From contig NZ_BAGD01000036.1 in NCBI RefSeq assembly GCF_000308635.1, positions 1 to 64,000 of the forward strand: a stretch of DNA of 64,000 nt, read 5' to 3'. Shown in pieces: positions 19,865-29,761 of this stretch; position 1 is the first letter of the stretch, and each line of letters starts with the position of its first letter. This stretch comes from Nocardia otitidiscaviarum NBRC 14405. Lineage in GTDB: Bacteria; Actinomycetota; Actinomycetes; Mycobacteriales; Mycobacteriaceae. The notes under the pieces were generated by a model. It did no database searches. It saw only the letters and a list, made by a program, of their open reading frames with translations, and was not told where the DNA came from. A program made the translations under genes and the position numbers.

Positions 19865-20379
19865 TGCGAAGGCGCTTCGGAACCCCTGCGGTCCTGGGTG
19901 CGGCCGCTTTCGCCGCGGTCACCCTGCACTCCGGGCATCCCGCCGACGACCTCGCGGCGACCGCGCGGGGGACCGAAACCGTGGGGGACTCCGACGCCGC
20001 ATCATCCGGGTTCGGCACCGACGATGCGCTCTCCGGTGCGCATACGCGTCCGGCCGCCGCCGAAACACCCGCCACCACGGTCGACGCGACCGCGGTGGCC
20101 AGCGACTTCGACATCCGATCGGTCGAATACGACATCCCCGCGCCCGCCGTCCGGCCCGTGGGTGACTTCGGCTCCTGGCCCGCCGTGGACCGCACCGCCG
20201 AACCGGCCGGGGGCTCGTGCGCCGTAACCCCCTTCGTCACCCTCCCGCCGGCCCCCGGCATCGCCGCCATCAACGGCCCCGGGGTGGTCGAATGCACCCC
20301 CAGCGGCATCGACACCCTGCGCTACTCCATTCCCGGCCCCATCCGAGGCGCGGACCCGGGCCCGCCCGTCCAGATCTGA
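19864..20379 (+). CDS. small exported protein of unknown function
   Basis: A 171-residue protein whose ATG at 19864 shares a base with the stop of the preceding gene (TGATG), so it is probably co-translated. The N-terminus MRRRFGTPAVLGAAAFAAVT looks like a signal peptide or anchor. The rest is Ala/Thr/Pro-rich with two Cys (SCAVTP and VVECTP) that may pair. No family is recognised. It is the last gene of the FHA-ABC unit. Confidence 0.7.
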   Translation: MRRRFGTPAVLGAAAFAAVTLHSGHPADDLAATARGTETVGDSDAASSGFGTDDALSGAHTRPAAAETPATTVDATAVASDFDIRSVEYDIPAPAVRPVGDFGSWPAVDRTAEPAGGSCAVTPFVTLPPAPGIAAINGPGVVECTPSGIDTLRYSIPGPIRGADPGPPVQI

Positions 20380-20690
20380 CCCGCACTTCGACTCCTGACC
20401 GGTTCACTCCGCTCGTGACCGGTTCGCGGCCCGAGCGTGGCCCGTGGCCGGTGCGCCGACCCGCGTGGCCCGTGACCGGGTGCGTTGCCCTACTCGGCCC
20501 GTGAGGTCCACTGCCCGCCCGCCGGAGACCGGTTTCTGGTGCCCGGCCCACCCCTGGTATCGTGGCCCGTTGGCGTGCGGTACCGCCGGGCAACCGGTGT
20601 GTCCCACGAGTCCCCGGGTCTCCACCGGCCGCCGGGATCGGCTCGACCGCATGCTTGGCTGGCAACACCGACGACAGACAGGGAAGCACT
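20380..20690. other. non-coding gap upstream of rplM
   Basis: No convincing gene is seen. The first part is an iterated string of GTGACCGG/CCCGTGGCC-type words. The rplM promoter and leader must lie in the second half. GGGAAG sits just before the rplM GTG. Confidence 0.5.
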
Positions 20691-21130
20691 GTGCCTACGT
20701 ACAGCCCCAAGGCTGGTGACGTGACCCGCAAGTGGTACGTCATCGACGCCACTGACGTACGGCTCGGCCGCCTTGCCGTGCAGGCAGCGAATCTGCTGCG
20801 CGGCAAGAACAAGCCGACCTACGCCCCGAACGTCGATGGTGGCGATTTCGTCATCATCATCAACGCCGACAAGATCTCCATTGCCGGCAACAAGGCCGAC
20901 CGCACCTTCATCCACACCCACTCGGGCCACCCGGGCGGTCTGAAGACCCGGTCTGTCCGCCAGGTGCTCGAGACCCGCCCCGACCGGCTGGTCGAGCGTG
21001 CCATCAAGGGCATGATCCCGAAGAACAAGCTGGGCAACCGCATCGCCGGCAAGCTGAAGGTGTACGCGGGCCCGACCCATCCGCATGCCGCTCAGCAGCC
21101 CATTCCGTTCGAGATCAAGCAGGTGGCCCA

Positions 21131-21134
<4 letters not shown>
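20691..21134 (+). CDS. rplM: 50S ribosomal protein L13
   Basis: This 147-residue protein is L13 of the large ribosomal subunit, an early assembly protein. The signature stretch includes [37 protein letters not shown] and [12 protein letters not shown]. The start is the GTG at 20691, with GGGAAG at suitable distance. It overlaps rpsI by four bases (GTGA), the usual rplM-rpsI operon. In M. tuberculosis this operon follows esxT directly; here about 13 kb separates them. Confidence 0.98.
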
Positions 21135-21640
<506 letters not shown>

Positions 21641-21658
21641 TATCGCGCCGTACGGCTG

Positions 21659-21694
21659 TACCGTGCCCGGCCCCGCGCAGGGCCGGGCACGGTA
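21659..21694 (+). terminator. perfect 15-bp hairpin after rpsI
   Basis: Left arm TACCGTGCCCGGCCC and right arm GGGCCGGGCACGGTA pair perfectly over 15 bp around a six-base loop, 18 bases behind the rpsI stop. The following TTGTCA is only a weak U-tract, so it may be a Rho-assisted or actinobacterial U-less terminator, or an RNA end-stabiliser. Confidence 0.7.
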
Positions 21695-21776
21695 TTGTCA
21701 GGTGCGGCGATTCGTACGGGCATGGCGCGGCGAGACCGCGTGCTCCCCGCAGGGCGGGGGCGATCCCCGGTACGAG

Positions 21777-21825
21777 AGCAGGCTTCCGGCAACGGTTTTC
21801 GGACCGGCCGGGCGCCTGCTTTTTT
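21777..21825 (+). terminator. intrinsic terminator or attenuator 28 bases before glmM
   Basis: Arms AGCAGGC and GCCTGCT pair, with further possible pairing inside the roughly 30-base loop (TTCCGG/CCGG), and six T residues follow. A second hairpin (CCCCGC/GCGGGG) lies just upstream at about 21745-21760. Only 28 bases remain before the glmM ATG, too few for a normal promoter, so this could attenuate glmM transcription as well as end the rpsI unit. Confidence 0.6.
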
Positions 21826-21852
21826 GCTATGTCAATCGACCAGGGGTGAGGT

Positions 21853-23229
21853 ATGGGACGTTTGTTCGGCACCGACGGAGTCCGCGGGCTTGCCAACGAG
21901 TCACTGAGTCCGGAACTGGCGCTACGGGTTTCGGCCGCGGCGGCGCAGGTTCTGAGCCGGGGCAAGAAGCGCGCGCTGGCGGTGGTGGGGCGCGATCCCC
22001 GGGCCAGCGGCGAGATGCTGGAGGCCGCGGTCACCGCGGGCCTGACGTCGGCCGGAGTGGACGTGCTGTCGGTCGGCGTGCTGCCGACTCCGGCGGTCGC
22101 ATATCTGACCGGCGTGTACGACGCGTGCCTGGGCGTCATGATCTCGGCATCGCACAATCCCATGCCGGACAACGGAATCAAGATTTTCGCCGCGGGCGGG
22201 CACAAGCTCGACGACGCCGTGGAGGACCGCATCGAGGCGCTGGTCGCCGAGGGCTCCTTCGCCCGGCCCACGGGGGCGGCCATCGGACGTGTGCTGGGCC
22301 GTCCCGGCGTCGGCGGACAGGTCTTCCACGCCGATGCCGCCTACACCCTGGAGGGCACGCACGAGCGCTATGTGGAACACCTCGTGGAGGCCACCGGCCG
22401 CGACCTCAGTGGACTGAAAGTCGTGGTGGACTGCGCCAACGGCGCGGCCTCCGAGGTGGGGCCGACCGCGTACCGCGAGGCGGGTGCGACCGTTATCGCC
22501 ATTCACGCCGACCCGGACGGGTTGAACATCAACGACGACTGCGGTTCGACGCATCTGGAGCAGGTGCGGCGTGCGGTCCTCGAGCACGGCGCGGATCTGG
22601 GTCTGGCGCACGACGGTGATGCCGACCGCTGCCTGGCCGTGGACGCCACCGGCGCGGTCGTGGACGGCGATGCCATCATGGCGATCCTGGCGCTGGCCAT
22701 GCGCGACAGCGGCCAGTTGGTCGACGACACGCTGGTGGCGACGGTCATGAGCAACCTGGGTCTGCACATCGCCCTGCGTGAGGCCGGAATCACGGTGCTC
22801 ACCACGGCGGTCGGCGATCGGTACGTCCTGGAAGAGTTGCGGCGCGGCGGTTATTCACTCGGCGGTGAGCAGTCCGGACACGTGGTGTTCCCGCGCTTCG
22901 GCACCACCGGCGACGGCATTCTCACCGGCTTGAAGCTCATGGCGCGCATGGCCGAAACCGGCCGCGGCCTGGCGGATCTGGCATCCGTGGTGCGGACGGT
23001 GCCGCAGGTGCTGGTGAACGTTCCGGTCAGCGACAAGTCCGCGGTCGCGGCGGCTCCCTCGGTGCTGGAGGCGGTGTCCGAAGCCGAACGTGTGCTCGGC
23101 GATTCGGGTCGAGTTCTGCTGCGCCCCAGTGGAACCGAACAGCTGGTCCGCGTCATGGTGGAGGCCACCGATCTGGACCAGGCCCAGCGGCTGGCCGGTG
23201 ATCTCGCGAAACTGGTAGCGGCGGTGTAG
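21853..23229 (+). CDS. glmM: phosphoglucosamine mutase
   Basis: GlmM converts glucosamine-6-phosphate to glucosamine-1-phosphate for UDP-GlcNAc and peptidoglycan synthesis. The 458-residue protein starts [15 protein letters not shown] and has the active-site phosphoserine loop [16 protein letters not shown], the metal loop DGDADR and the sugar loop [17 protein letters not shown] precedes the ATG. It is downstream of rplM-rpsI as in M. tuberculosis (Rv3441c), and glmS of the same pathway lies 10 kb further on. Confidence 0.97.
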   Translation: MGRLFGTDGVRGLANESLSPELALRVSAAAAQVLSRGKKRALAVVGRDPRASGEMLEAAVTAGLTSAGVDVLSVGVLPTPAVAYLTGVYDACLGVMISASHNPMPDNGIKIFAAGGHKLDDAVEDRIEALVAEGSFARPTGAAIGRVLGRPGVGGQVFHADAAYTLEGTHERYVEHLVEATGRDLSGLKVVVDCANGAASEVGPTAYREAGATVIAIHADPDGLNINDDCGSTHLEQVRRAVLEHGADLGLAHDGDADRCLAVDATGAVVDGDAIMAILALAMRDSGQLVDDTLVATVMSNLGLHIALREAGITVLTTAVGDRYVLEELRRGGYSLGGEQSGHVVFPRFGTTGDGILTGLKLMARMAETGRGLADLASVVRTVPQVLVNVPVSDKSAVAAAPSVLEAVSEAERVLGDSGRVLLRPSGTEQLVRVMVEATDLDQAQRLAGDLAKLVAAV

Positions 23230-23243
23230 GACTCCGCCGCGCG

Positions 23244-24899
23244 TCAGCGGTCCTCGGTCAGTCGGCCGCGTTCCATGCGCCAGCGACGGGTGGCGCGCAC
23301 GGTGTCGAGCATGCGGCGGTCGTGGGTGACCAGCAGCAGGGTGCCGTCGAAGGATTCGACAGCCTGCTCCAGTTGTTCGATGGCGGGCAGGTCGAGATGG
23401 TTGGTGGGTTCGTCCAGTACGAGAAGGTTCACCCCGCGCGCCTGGAGCAGGGCCAGGGCGGCGCGGGTGCGCTCGCCGGGTGACAGGGTGTCGTTGGGGC
23501 GCAACACATGTGAGCCACGCAGGCCGAACTTCGCCAGCAGGGTACGGACCTCGGATTCCGGCCAGTCGGGCACCTCGGCGCTGAACGTATCGGCGAGCGT
23601 GGCGGTTCCGCGGAACAAGCCGCGGGCCTGATCCACCTCGCCGATGGCGACGCCGGAGCCAAGGGCGGCGGAACCGCTGTCCGGCACGGTCTTTCCGAGC
23701 AGCAGGGATAGCAGTGTGGACTTGCCCGAACCGTTGTCGCCGGTGAGCACGATGCGGTCGCCGAAGTCGATGCGCACGCTGACCGGCCCGAGCGTGAAGT
23801 CGCCGCGCGCCACGGTGGCACTGGAGAGTGTGGCGACCACCGTGCCACTGCGTGGCGCGGCCGCGATGGACATGCGCAGCTCCCACTCCTTGCGCGGCTC
23901 CTCCACCGCATCCAGGCGCTCGATGCGCTTGAGTGTTTGCTTGATCTTGGATGCCTGCTTCTCGGTGGACTCGGCGCGCATCTTGCGACCCGCCTTGTCG
24001 GAGTCCAGTTTCCGCGGATCCTTGGCCTTGCGGCGGGCGGTGCGCACGCCGTGTTCCATCCAGTTGCGCTGCATGGTGGCGCGGGCCTCGAGTCCGGCCT
24101 TGGTGTCGGCGAACTCCTCGTACGCCTCGCGGGCGTGGCGGCGGGCGATCTCGCGTTCGGCCAGATACGACTCGTAGGAGCCGTCGTAGACGTCCACCCG
24201 CTGCTGGGCGAGATCCAGTTCGACGATGCGATTCACGGTGCGCGCCAGGAACTCCCGGTCGTGACTGACGACCATGAGGGGTGCGCGCACACCCGTCACG
24301 AACTGCTCCAGGCGTTCCAGGCCGTCCAGATCCAGGTCGTTGGTGGGCTCGTCGAGCAGCAGAATATCGAAGCGCGACAACAGCACCGAGGCCAATCCGG
24401 CGCGGGCCGCCTGGCCGCCGGAGAGCACGGTCATGGGGGTGTCCAGGCCGTGCGGCAGACTGTCGGCGAGGCCGAGTTCGGCGGCCACCTCCGCGGCGCG
24501 CTGCTCCAGATCCGCGCCGCCGAGCGCCAGCCAACGCTCCAGGGCGGGGGAGTACTCGTCCGCGCCGCCGTCGGCGAGCCGTTCGGCTGCCGCGTCCATC
24601 CGCCGCTGTGCGTCCGCGACACCGGTGCGGCGGGCCAGGAAGGCCATGACCGTCTCGCCCGCCAGCCGCTCGGGTTCCTGCGCGAGGTAGCCGACGGTCG
24701 CGTCGGGTGGGCTGAGCGCGATGCTGCCGTCCGCCGCCCGACCGGCGGCGAGCATGCGCAGCAGGGTCGATTTCCCGGCTCCGTTCACCCCGACCAGTCC
24801 GATCACGTCGCCCGGTGCGAGGACGAGATCCAGATCGGCGAACAGGGTTCGTTCACCGTGCCCGGCCGATAGTCCGCGGGCGTGCAGGGTCGCGCTCAC
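23244..24899 (-). CDS. ABC-F family ATPase (ribosome-associated)
   Basis: A 551-residue soluble protein with two ABC ATPase domains and no membrane helices. Walker A motifs are GVNGAGKST (about residue 37) and GDNGSGKST. Signatures are LSGGQAARAG and LSPGERTRAA, with DEPTNDLD and DEPTNHLD Walker B regions. A charged inter-domain linker (KAKDPRKLDSDKAGRKMR) is typical of ABC-F translation factors that act in the ribosomal E site; some confer macrolide-type antibiotic resistance. The GTG start at 24899 has AAGGA upstream. It converges with glmM. Whether it is a housekeeping or a resistance ABC-F cannot be told from sequence. Confidence 0.9.
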   Translation of the reverse strand: MSATLHARGLSAGHGERTLFADLDLVLAPGDVIGLVGVNGAGKSTLLRMLAAGRAADGSIALSPPDATVGYLAQEPERLAGETVMAFLARRTGVADAQRRMDAAAERLADGGADEYSPALERWLALGGADLEQRAAEVAAELGLADSLPHGLDTPMTVLSGGQAARAGLASVLLSRFDILLLDEPTNDLDLDGLERLEQFVTGVRAPLMVVSHDREFLARTVNRIVELDLAQQRVDVYDGSYESYLAEREIARRHAREAYEEFADTKAGLEARATMQRNWMEHGVRTARRKAKDPRKLDSDKAGRKMRAESTEKQASKIKQTLKRIERLDAVEEPRKEWELRMSIAAAPRSGTVVATLSSATVARGDFTLGPVSVRIDFGDRIVLTGDNGSGKSTLLSLLLGKTVPDSGSAALGSGVAIGEVDQARGLFRGTATLADTFSAEVPDWPESEVRTLLAKFGLRGSHVLRPNDTLSPGERTRAALALLQARGVNLLVLDEPTNHLDLPAIEQLEQAVESFDGTLLLVTHDRRMLDTVRATRRWRMERGRLTEDR

Positions 24900-25086
24900 G
24901 CTGTGTCCTTTCGCGCATCGTCGGGGCGCGGCGTGGACACCCGTTGTCGCTGCCGCGCCTGCCCGCTCATTGGATGCAGTCTGCCCTGTTCAGGGTTGGA
25001 CCCTGAGACGGGGGCGGCGGAAAGTCAGGGTCCGAATCGGGCGTTGGACCGATGCGCGCGCGAGGCCGCGCGGGGAGAGTGGAGGT

Positions 25087-25308
25087 ATGACAACACCGAC
25101 TCCCACCCGCCGCCTCACCCGCTCGACCAGCGATAAGTGGATCGCCGGAGTCTGCGGTGGACTTGCCGAGTACTTCGGCTGGAACGCCAACCTCATCCGT
25201 GCGCTGTTCGTGCTGTCCTGTCTGCTGCCGGGACCGCAGTTCATCATCTATCTGGTGCTCTGGCTGGTGATTCCGAAGAACAAGGGACCGTACGTCGCCC
25301 AGATGTAA
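25087..25308 (+). CDS. PspC-domain small membrane protein
   Basis: A 73-residue PspC-domain protein. The signature KWIAGVCGGLAEYFGWN is followed by hydrophobic LIRALFVLSCLLPGPQFIIYL and a short basic tail. PspC proteins are membrane partners in phage-shock-type envelope stress responses; a lone PspC in actinobacteria has no fixed role. GTGGAGGT lies directly before the ATG. Confidence 0.9.
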   Translation: MTTPTPTRRLTRSTSDKWIAGVCGGLAEYFGWNANLIRALFVLSCLLPGPQFIIYLVLWLVIPKNKGPYVAQM

Positions 25309-25419
25309 CCGATCCGGGTTGTCCACACCCGGCGAGTAATCCACAACTCGAGAGTAAGTCACCCCGAGCCACCGCCCCGGGTGCGAGGATGATGGGCACG
25401 TCGCAGTGAAGGAGTGCAC

Positions 25420-25728
25420 ATGGTCGCATCCGGTGATCTGCCCGGTCTGGACTTGCCGAATCTCGACACCCACTCGGAGCTGGGTGCTCTGGGCGCGGTG
25501 GAGCTAACCCATCCCGTTCAGGACATCGACGGCGACGGTCGCCTCGACACCCTCACCACCAATGGCGACCGCGCCATGCACGTATGGACCGACCTCGACC
25601 ACGACGGCTATGCCGACCACGTCACGGTCGTCGACGAGGGCGGCGACTACGCGGCCTGGGAATTCCGTCACAACACGGACGGCACCAGCGAATGGGTGCG
25701 CACCGACGGCGGCAGCCTGGGCGGATGA
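25420..25728 (+). CDS. acidic Asp-repeat protein (DUF6802-like)
   Basis: A 102-residue acidic protein with two calcium-loop-like repeats (DIDGDGRLDTL and DLDHDGYADHV), similar to dockerin or thrombospondin-3 type D-x-D-G-D motifs, then a C-terminal WEFRHNTDGTSEW segment. It resembles DUF6802-type proteins of mycobacteria and Nocardia. No signal peptide is seen. GAAGGAG stands five bases before the ATG at 25420. Calcium binding is an inference from the motif. Confidence 0.75.
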   Translation: MVASGDLPGLDLPNLDTHSELGALGAVELTHPVQDIDGDGRLDTLTTNGDRAMHVWTDLDHDGYADHVTVVDEGGDYAAWEFRHNTDGTSEWVRTDGGSLGG

Positions 25729-26252
25729 ACGCGTCGGCGGTCCTTACTCGATCCGACGCGCGGTAGCCGTCCGACCCGATACACGGAACTCGTCCCATTG
25801 GGCATACGGGACGGCCGTGCATGCGGGGCCGTCCGGCCGGACTCGCCGCGACCGATCTCGGGTCGATCGCGGCGGCGTTCGCGCCCGGACCCTGATCGGG
25901 CCGGGCGCGCCGATGGCGTCGGGGCCGTGCGTGCCTCCACATGACTCGCACACCGACGGCTGAACGAACTGGCCTGTGCGGCTGTGTGACCCGTGAGAGA
26001 TCTGGCCGCTCGGAGGTAGACCGCGCGGCTCCGTGAGCGGACCACATGATCGTCCGAGCGTGATGAATGATGGACGTGGAATGCCGGTCGCGGTCGAATG
26101 CCGCCCGGGTGACCGTCGAGCGGCGGCCGTGGCCGGTCTCGGCGAGCCGTCCGACAACGGTCGCGATGTCGAATATGCGGGCGACGGTTGGCGATCGCCG
26201 CGACAGTGGCCGAACCCGGCCGCTTCGGTGACTGAACGCGAAAGGGGGAAAT
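25729..26252. other. gene-free interval before the EspC-like gene
   Basis: Open frames exist on both strands, but none has family-like sequence or a ribosome site. AAGGGGGAAAT at the right end is the ribosome site of the next gene. I see no repeat or RNA gene. Confidence 0.5.
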
Positions 26253-26567
26253 ATGGGTGGCGGGACCGATGGTTTCGCGGTGGATATCGCCGCGCTGCGC
26301 ATTACCGCGGCAACCTTGCGCGACTCCGCGGAATCACTACGCCTACAGGCGCGTCGCATTGACGAGCACATGTTCGGCATCGGCAACGACCAGGCCGGGC
26401 GGAACTACGCGGAGCACGGCATGGCGGTGCATCGAGGGCTCGAACACCTTGCGGGCTGGCTACGCGACTGGGCCACGGCCACCGCCACCACCGCCTCGGG
26501 CCTGGATACGGCGGTCGCGGAGTACGAGCGCACCGACCGGGAACGGGCCGAACACACCCCGCGGTAG
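26253..26567 (+). CDS. EspC-like type VII secretion target
   Basis: A 104-residue helical protein resembling the EspC/DUF2580 group of ESX-associated substrates. An N-terminal helix (FAVDIAALRITAATLRDSAE) and a second one (HGMAVHRGLEHLAGWLRDWA) are followed by a C-terminal YERTD, a match to the type VII export signature YxxxD/E. AAGGGGGA precedes the ATG. It lies 141 bases before the large WXG-containing gene at 26709, so the two may be exported together, as EspC is with EspA-type partners. Confidence 0.78.
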   Translation: MGGGTDGFAVDIAALRITAATLRDSAESLRLQARRIDEHMFGIGNDQAGRNYAEHGMAVHRGLEHLAGWLRDWATATATTASGLDTAVAEYERTDRERAEHTPR

Positions 26568-26708
26568 TGGTCGGAAACGATGCCACCGCGTGGTGCTCGG
26601 CATCGACATCGCCTGCGGTGCTGGGACTGGAAGCAACGCGCGTGGCTGGCCGTAGTGGGCCGACCGGAAATACACGGCGAACGATATGGCGGGATATCAG
26701 GGGGGACT

Positions 26709-28853
26709 GTGACTTTCGATCCGGCGGGGAGGTCCGTCGACGAGATCCTGGATTACGGGGCGGTCGGGCTCGAATACTGGGAGCGCTTCCTGCCGCTGTA
26801 CGAGCGGGCCTTCGGTGCGCTGCCCGGTTTCGGGACGCGGGAACTGCAGGCCCGGTACGACGAACAGCGTGGACTCGATCTCGGCAAACTCGATATGGCA
26901 CGGAACGCTTTGGCCGACGCGGTCATCGGGGCCGAGCGGCAGTGGATGGCCCAGTTGGGCGTCGCGCGGCGGCTGCCGGATATCTGGGCGGGACGCGGTG
27001 GTGCCGCCGCCCGCGAGGTGGTCGACGGTCAGCAGCGGCGCGCGCGCGGTGACCTCGATATCGCACAGGCCGTGGTGGCGGCCATCGACGGCGTACTCGA
27101 CCCATTGCGGCAGGCGGTGTTCACGAAAGCCGTTCGGACCGTCGGGCTGCTCGAACGGCGCGGGGAAGACAGCACCGCCGTCGCCATCGATGGTAGGTCG
27201 CCCGGCGATATCGAAGCGATGCTCGACGCCGCGGACGACGCCGCCACCGAGTGGCTGCGTACCACCTTCAAACCGGATGTAGAGCGCAAACACGCCGAGT
27301 TCACGGCCATGTGCGCGGATGTCGACCACATCGTCGTCGACAACTTCCGCACCGTCACGACCGCCATGGCGGCACTCCTGGACAGCCCCTACCCGCGCCC
27401 CGTCGCACCTTTCGAGCCGCCACTGCCCGCGAACGAAACCGGAACAGCACCACCGCAATCCGCGGACGCGGTCGACCCGGGAACCGCCGGGGGCACGACT
27501 CCCGCCACGGCTGGGTCGGCCGCGAGCTCACCCGGTACGCCACCGGCTCCCACCGCACCTGCGGGGTCCTCGTCGAGCCCGTCGGTCGGTGCATCCGCCG
27601 GTGTCCCGCCGAACTCGCCCGGTGCCGCACCTCCCGGTGTGCTCGTGAGCCCCGCGACCGTCACGGCTCCCGGTGCCCAACCGAACCCGGCAACCGCTGC
27701 GCCCGCCAACACCGCACGTTCCGACTGGGCGGGCACTCCGACGGAATATCCATCGGGATCGGTCGGCGCTGGCCGCACCGCTCCTGCGCCCGGGCAGCCC
27801 GCGCCGGGCGCGCCCGCGCAACCCTTCGGTCCGGACACCACCGGCTACCAGCCATCGGACTCCTGGCCCGACACTCCTCCGGGCCAAGGCACCGGCGCAC
27901 ACTCGGATCCGCTACCGCTCGGTTCCCTGCTCGCGGGCGCGGGTTCCGCACTCACCGAACTCCTCGGCCACCTCACAACGGGCCTCCAAACCGGCGTCGA
28001 ATCCGCCCTCGGCAGTCTGAGCGACCTGACGAATCCCGACCGTTCCGACGATCCGGCAACGGAACCCGGCACCGACGAAGGCACCGACCAGGGTGAACTC
28101 GATTCCACCCCTGACACCGACCAACCAGCCGGAAGAGCCGATTTCGAGCTGGGCGAGCACGACCTCACCATCGAGCAGACCGCGAACGGCACCCTGAGCG
28201 TCGCCCTCACCGACCCGTCCGGAGCCACGACCACTTTCACTCTCCGCCTGAACGAGCACGTCATACCGATCCTCACCGCCGAAACCGAATCCCCCGCCGC
28301 GCACCTGAACCCCGATACCCCACAGCCCGATTCCCCTCGCTCCGATCCCACCGCACCCGACGGATCACCCCAGCCGTCGCCGTACGCTCCATCCGCACCG
28401 AATCCCGGCGAGACGTCGAATGCACCGAGCAATCCACCCGACAACTCCATACCACCCGACTGCCCGCCCCCCGCTCCCGAATGCACCGAGCCGCCCACTC
28501 CGGCCTCGGAAAGTCCAGCGGTCTGCCTCACTCCGGACCGGGACGCCCCGGATCAAGGTGCTCCGGATGTGGGTGCGCCGGATCGAGATGCCCCGGATGA
28601 GGGTGCGCCGGGCCAGGACGTCCCGCATCAGGACAACCCCGAACACGTTCCCCCACAGCAGGACTCCCCGATGCCTCCGGGACCTCCGGATGCCCCTTCC
28701 CTCGACTCGCCGATCCCCGACCTGCCCGGAACCGACTCGCCGCCCACCTACCCGGGCATACCACCCCTGGACCGACAATCGCCCCCGGACCACGGGGCGA
28801 CCGGTGTCCCGGTGCAACCGATCCCTCCACTCCCGGATACGCCCACGCCTTGA
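26709..28853 (+). CDS. large WXG-containing, proline-rich probable type VII substrate
   Basis: A 714-residue protein. Residues 1-235 are helical with a central IWAGRGGAAARE (W-x-G turn). A long Pro/Ala/Thr/Gly linker follows, then a compact segment of about 45 residues with beta character (GEHDLTIEQTANGTLSVAL). The C-terminal tail is Pro/Asp-rich with a DAPDxGAPDxG repeat. No signal peptide is present, consistent with export by an ESX system. The start is GTG 26709, because CAGGGGGG precedes it; longer upstream frames are less likely. It is not a known toxin: I see no catalytic domain. It probably belongs with the EspC-like gene just upstream. Confidence 0.72.
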   Translation: MTFDPAGRSVDEILDYGAVGLEYWERFLPLYERAFGALPGFGTRELQARYDEQRGLDLGKLDMARNALADAVIGAERQWMAQLGVARRLPDIWAGRGGAAAREVVDGQQRRARGDLDIAQAVVAAIDGVLDPLRQAVFTKAVRTVGLLERRGEDSTAVAIDGRSPGDIEAMLDAADDAATEWLRTTFKPDVERKHAEFTAMCADVDHIVVDNFRTVTTAMAALLDSPYPRPVAPFEPPLPANETGTAPPQSADAVDPGTAGGTTPATAGSAASSPGTPPAPTAPAGSSSSPSVGASAGVPPNSPGAAPPGVLVSPATVTAPGAQPNPATAAPANTARSDWAGTPTEYPSGSVGAGRTAPAPGQPAPGAPAQPFGPDTTGYQPSDSWPDTPPGQGTGAHSDPLPLGSLLAGAGSALTELLGHLTTGLQTGVESALGSLSDLTNPDRSDDPATEPGTDEGTDQGELDSTPDTDQPAGRADFELGEHDLTIEQTANGTLSVALTDPSGATTTFTLRLNEHVIPILTAETESPAAHLNPDTPQPDSPRSDPTAPDGSPQPSPYAPSAPNPGETSNAPSNPPDNSIPPDCPPPAPECTEPPTPASESPAVCLTPDRDAPDQGAPDVGAPDRDAPDEGAPGQDVPHQDNPEHVPPQQDSPMPPGPPDAPSLDSPIPDLPGTDSPPTYPGIPPLDRQSPPDHGATGVPVQPIPPLPDTPTP

Positions 28854-28924
28854 TCTGCCACACCACTCCGGCGGACGCGTGCCGGATTCATTGAGCTCGG
28901 CGCGTGTGGGGGCGGGCAACGGAG

Positions 28925-29761
28925 TTAGGTCCGGGTTTCAATCGCTTTCCGGATCAGCGCCCGACCAGGTTCGCCGTAGAGGGCCTGTTCGGACAGCAAC
29001 GCGAACAACTTGGCATAGAGCGCTATCTCGCGCGGCTGGTTGATTCTCAACTCCGCGCTCACCGTCTCAACCAGCACCAACCGGTTGTCGTACATGACGA
29101 AGCCATTGATGGCTGGACCATCCAGGGCCGCCTGTTCGGGCACGACCCCGAGCACCAGTCGTGGCAAGGACATCGTCGCGAGGAGGTATTCCAGCTGCCC
29201 CAGCATGATCGATTCGCTTCCGACCGTGGTCTGTAGGGCTTGTTCGGCGATTACGAACGGGAACTTGCGATTGCCGTGGTGCAAAATCTTCTGGCGTTCG
29301 ACACGGGCCTCGACTCCATCGTCCAGATCGTCGGGAATTCCGTAGAACTTGATCATTCTACGGAGCACCGCCTCGATGTGTCCGGGAGTCTGCAACAGGC
29401 CAGGAATGAGAACTGGCTCATACCAATACAATCGAGTAGCCGCCTGTGCGACCCGGTCCAACCTGCGCTGGTGCCGACGCGTACCGATACCGAGAGCTCG
29501 TCGCCATTCCATGTAGGCGGCTTCGAGGTTCCGCAGCGTCGCGATCAGATCGGGTAGCTGATCGCCGCCGCCCGTGCGGTCACACCAGGTTCGAAGATCT
29601 TCCTCCGTGGGAGTCTGCCGACCGTACTCCAGCTTGCTGATCTTCGACTCCGGCCAGTTCGCCGATTTCGCCAGCGCGCGGCCGGTCAAACCCGCATTAC
29701 GGCGAAGCTCCCGGAGCCGTAGCCCGAGAGCTTGCCGTTGTTCATGGACTGCGCTGGTCAC
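28925..29761 (-). CDS. XRE-family regulator with DUF5753-like domain
   Basis: A 278-residue cytosolic regulator. The N-terminal helix-turn-helix spans about residues 15-70 (RELRRNAGLTGRALAKSANW, then ESKISKLEYG). The C-terminal region resembles DUF5753 (YEPVLIPGLLQTPGHIEAVLR, IAEQAL, GVVPEQA), the Scr1-type antitoxin-like group. Its GTG start overlaps the stop of the DUF6879-like gene by four bases (GTGA). It is a paralogue of the gene at 48335-49180 in the integrative element. Its own divergent promoter region has been lost (see the pseudogenes at 30257 and 30577), so expression is uncertain. Confidence 0.88.
   Translation of the reverse strand: MTSAVHEQRQALGLRLRELRRNAGLTGRALAKSANWPESKISKLEYGRQTPTEEDLRTWCDRTGGGDQLPDLIATLRNLEAAYMEWRRALGIGTRRHQRRLDRVAQAATRLYWYEPVLIPGLLQTPGHIEAVLRRMIKFYGIPDDLDDGVEARVERQKILHHGNRKFPFVIAEQALQTTVGSESIMLGQLEYLLATMSLPRLVLGVVPEQAALDGPAINGFVMYDNRLVLVETVSAELRINQPREIALYAKLFALLSEQALYGEPGRALIRKAIETRT

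Noticed and set aside
25744..26157. Minus-strand 137-codon frame before the EspC-like gene
   Set aside because: Arg/Pro/Ser-rich composition typical of a random GC-rich frame; no ribosome site or family.
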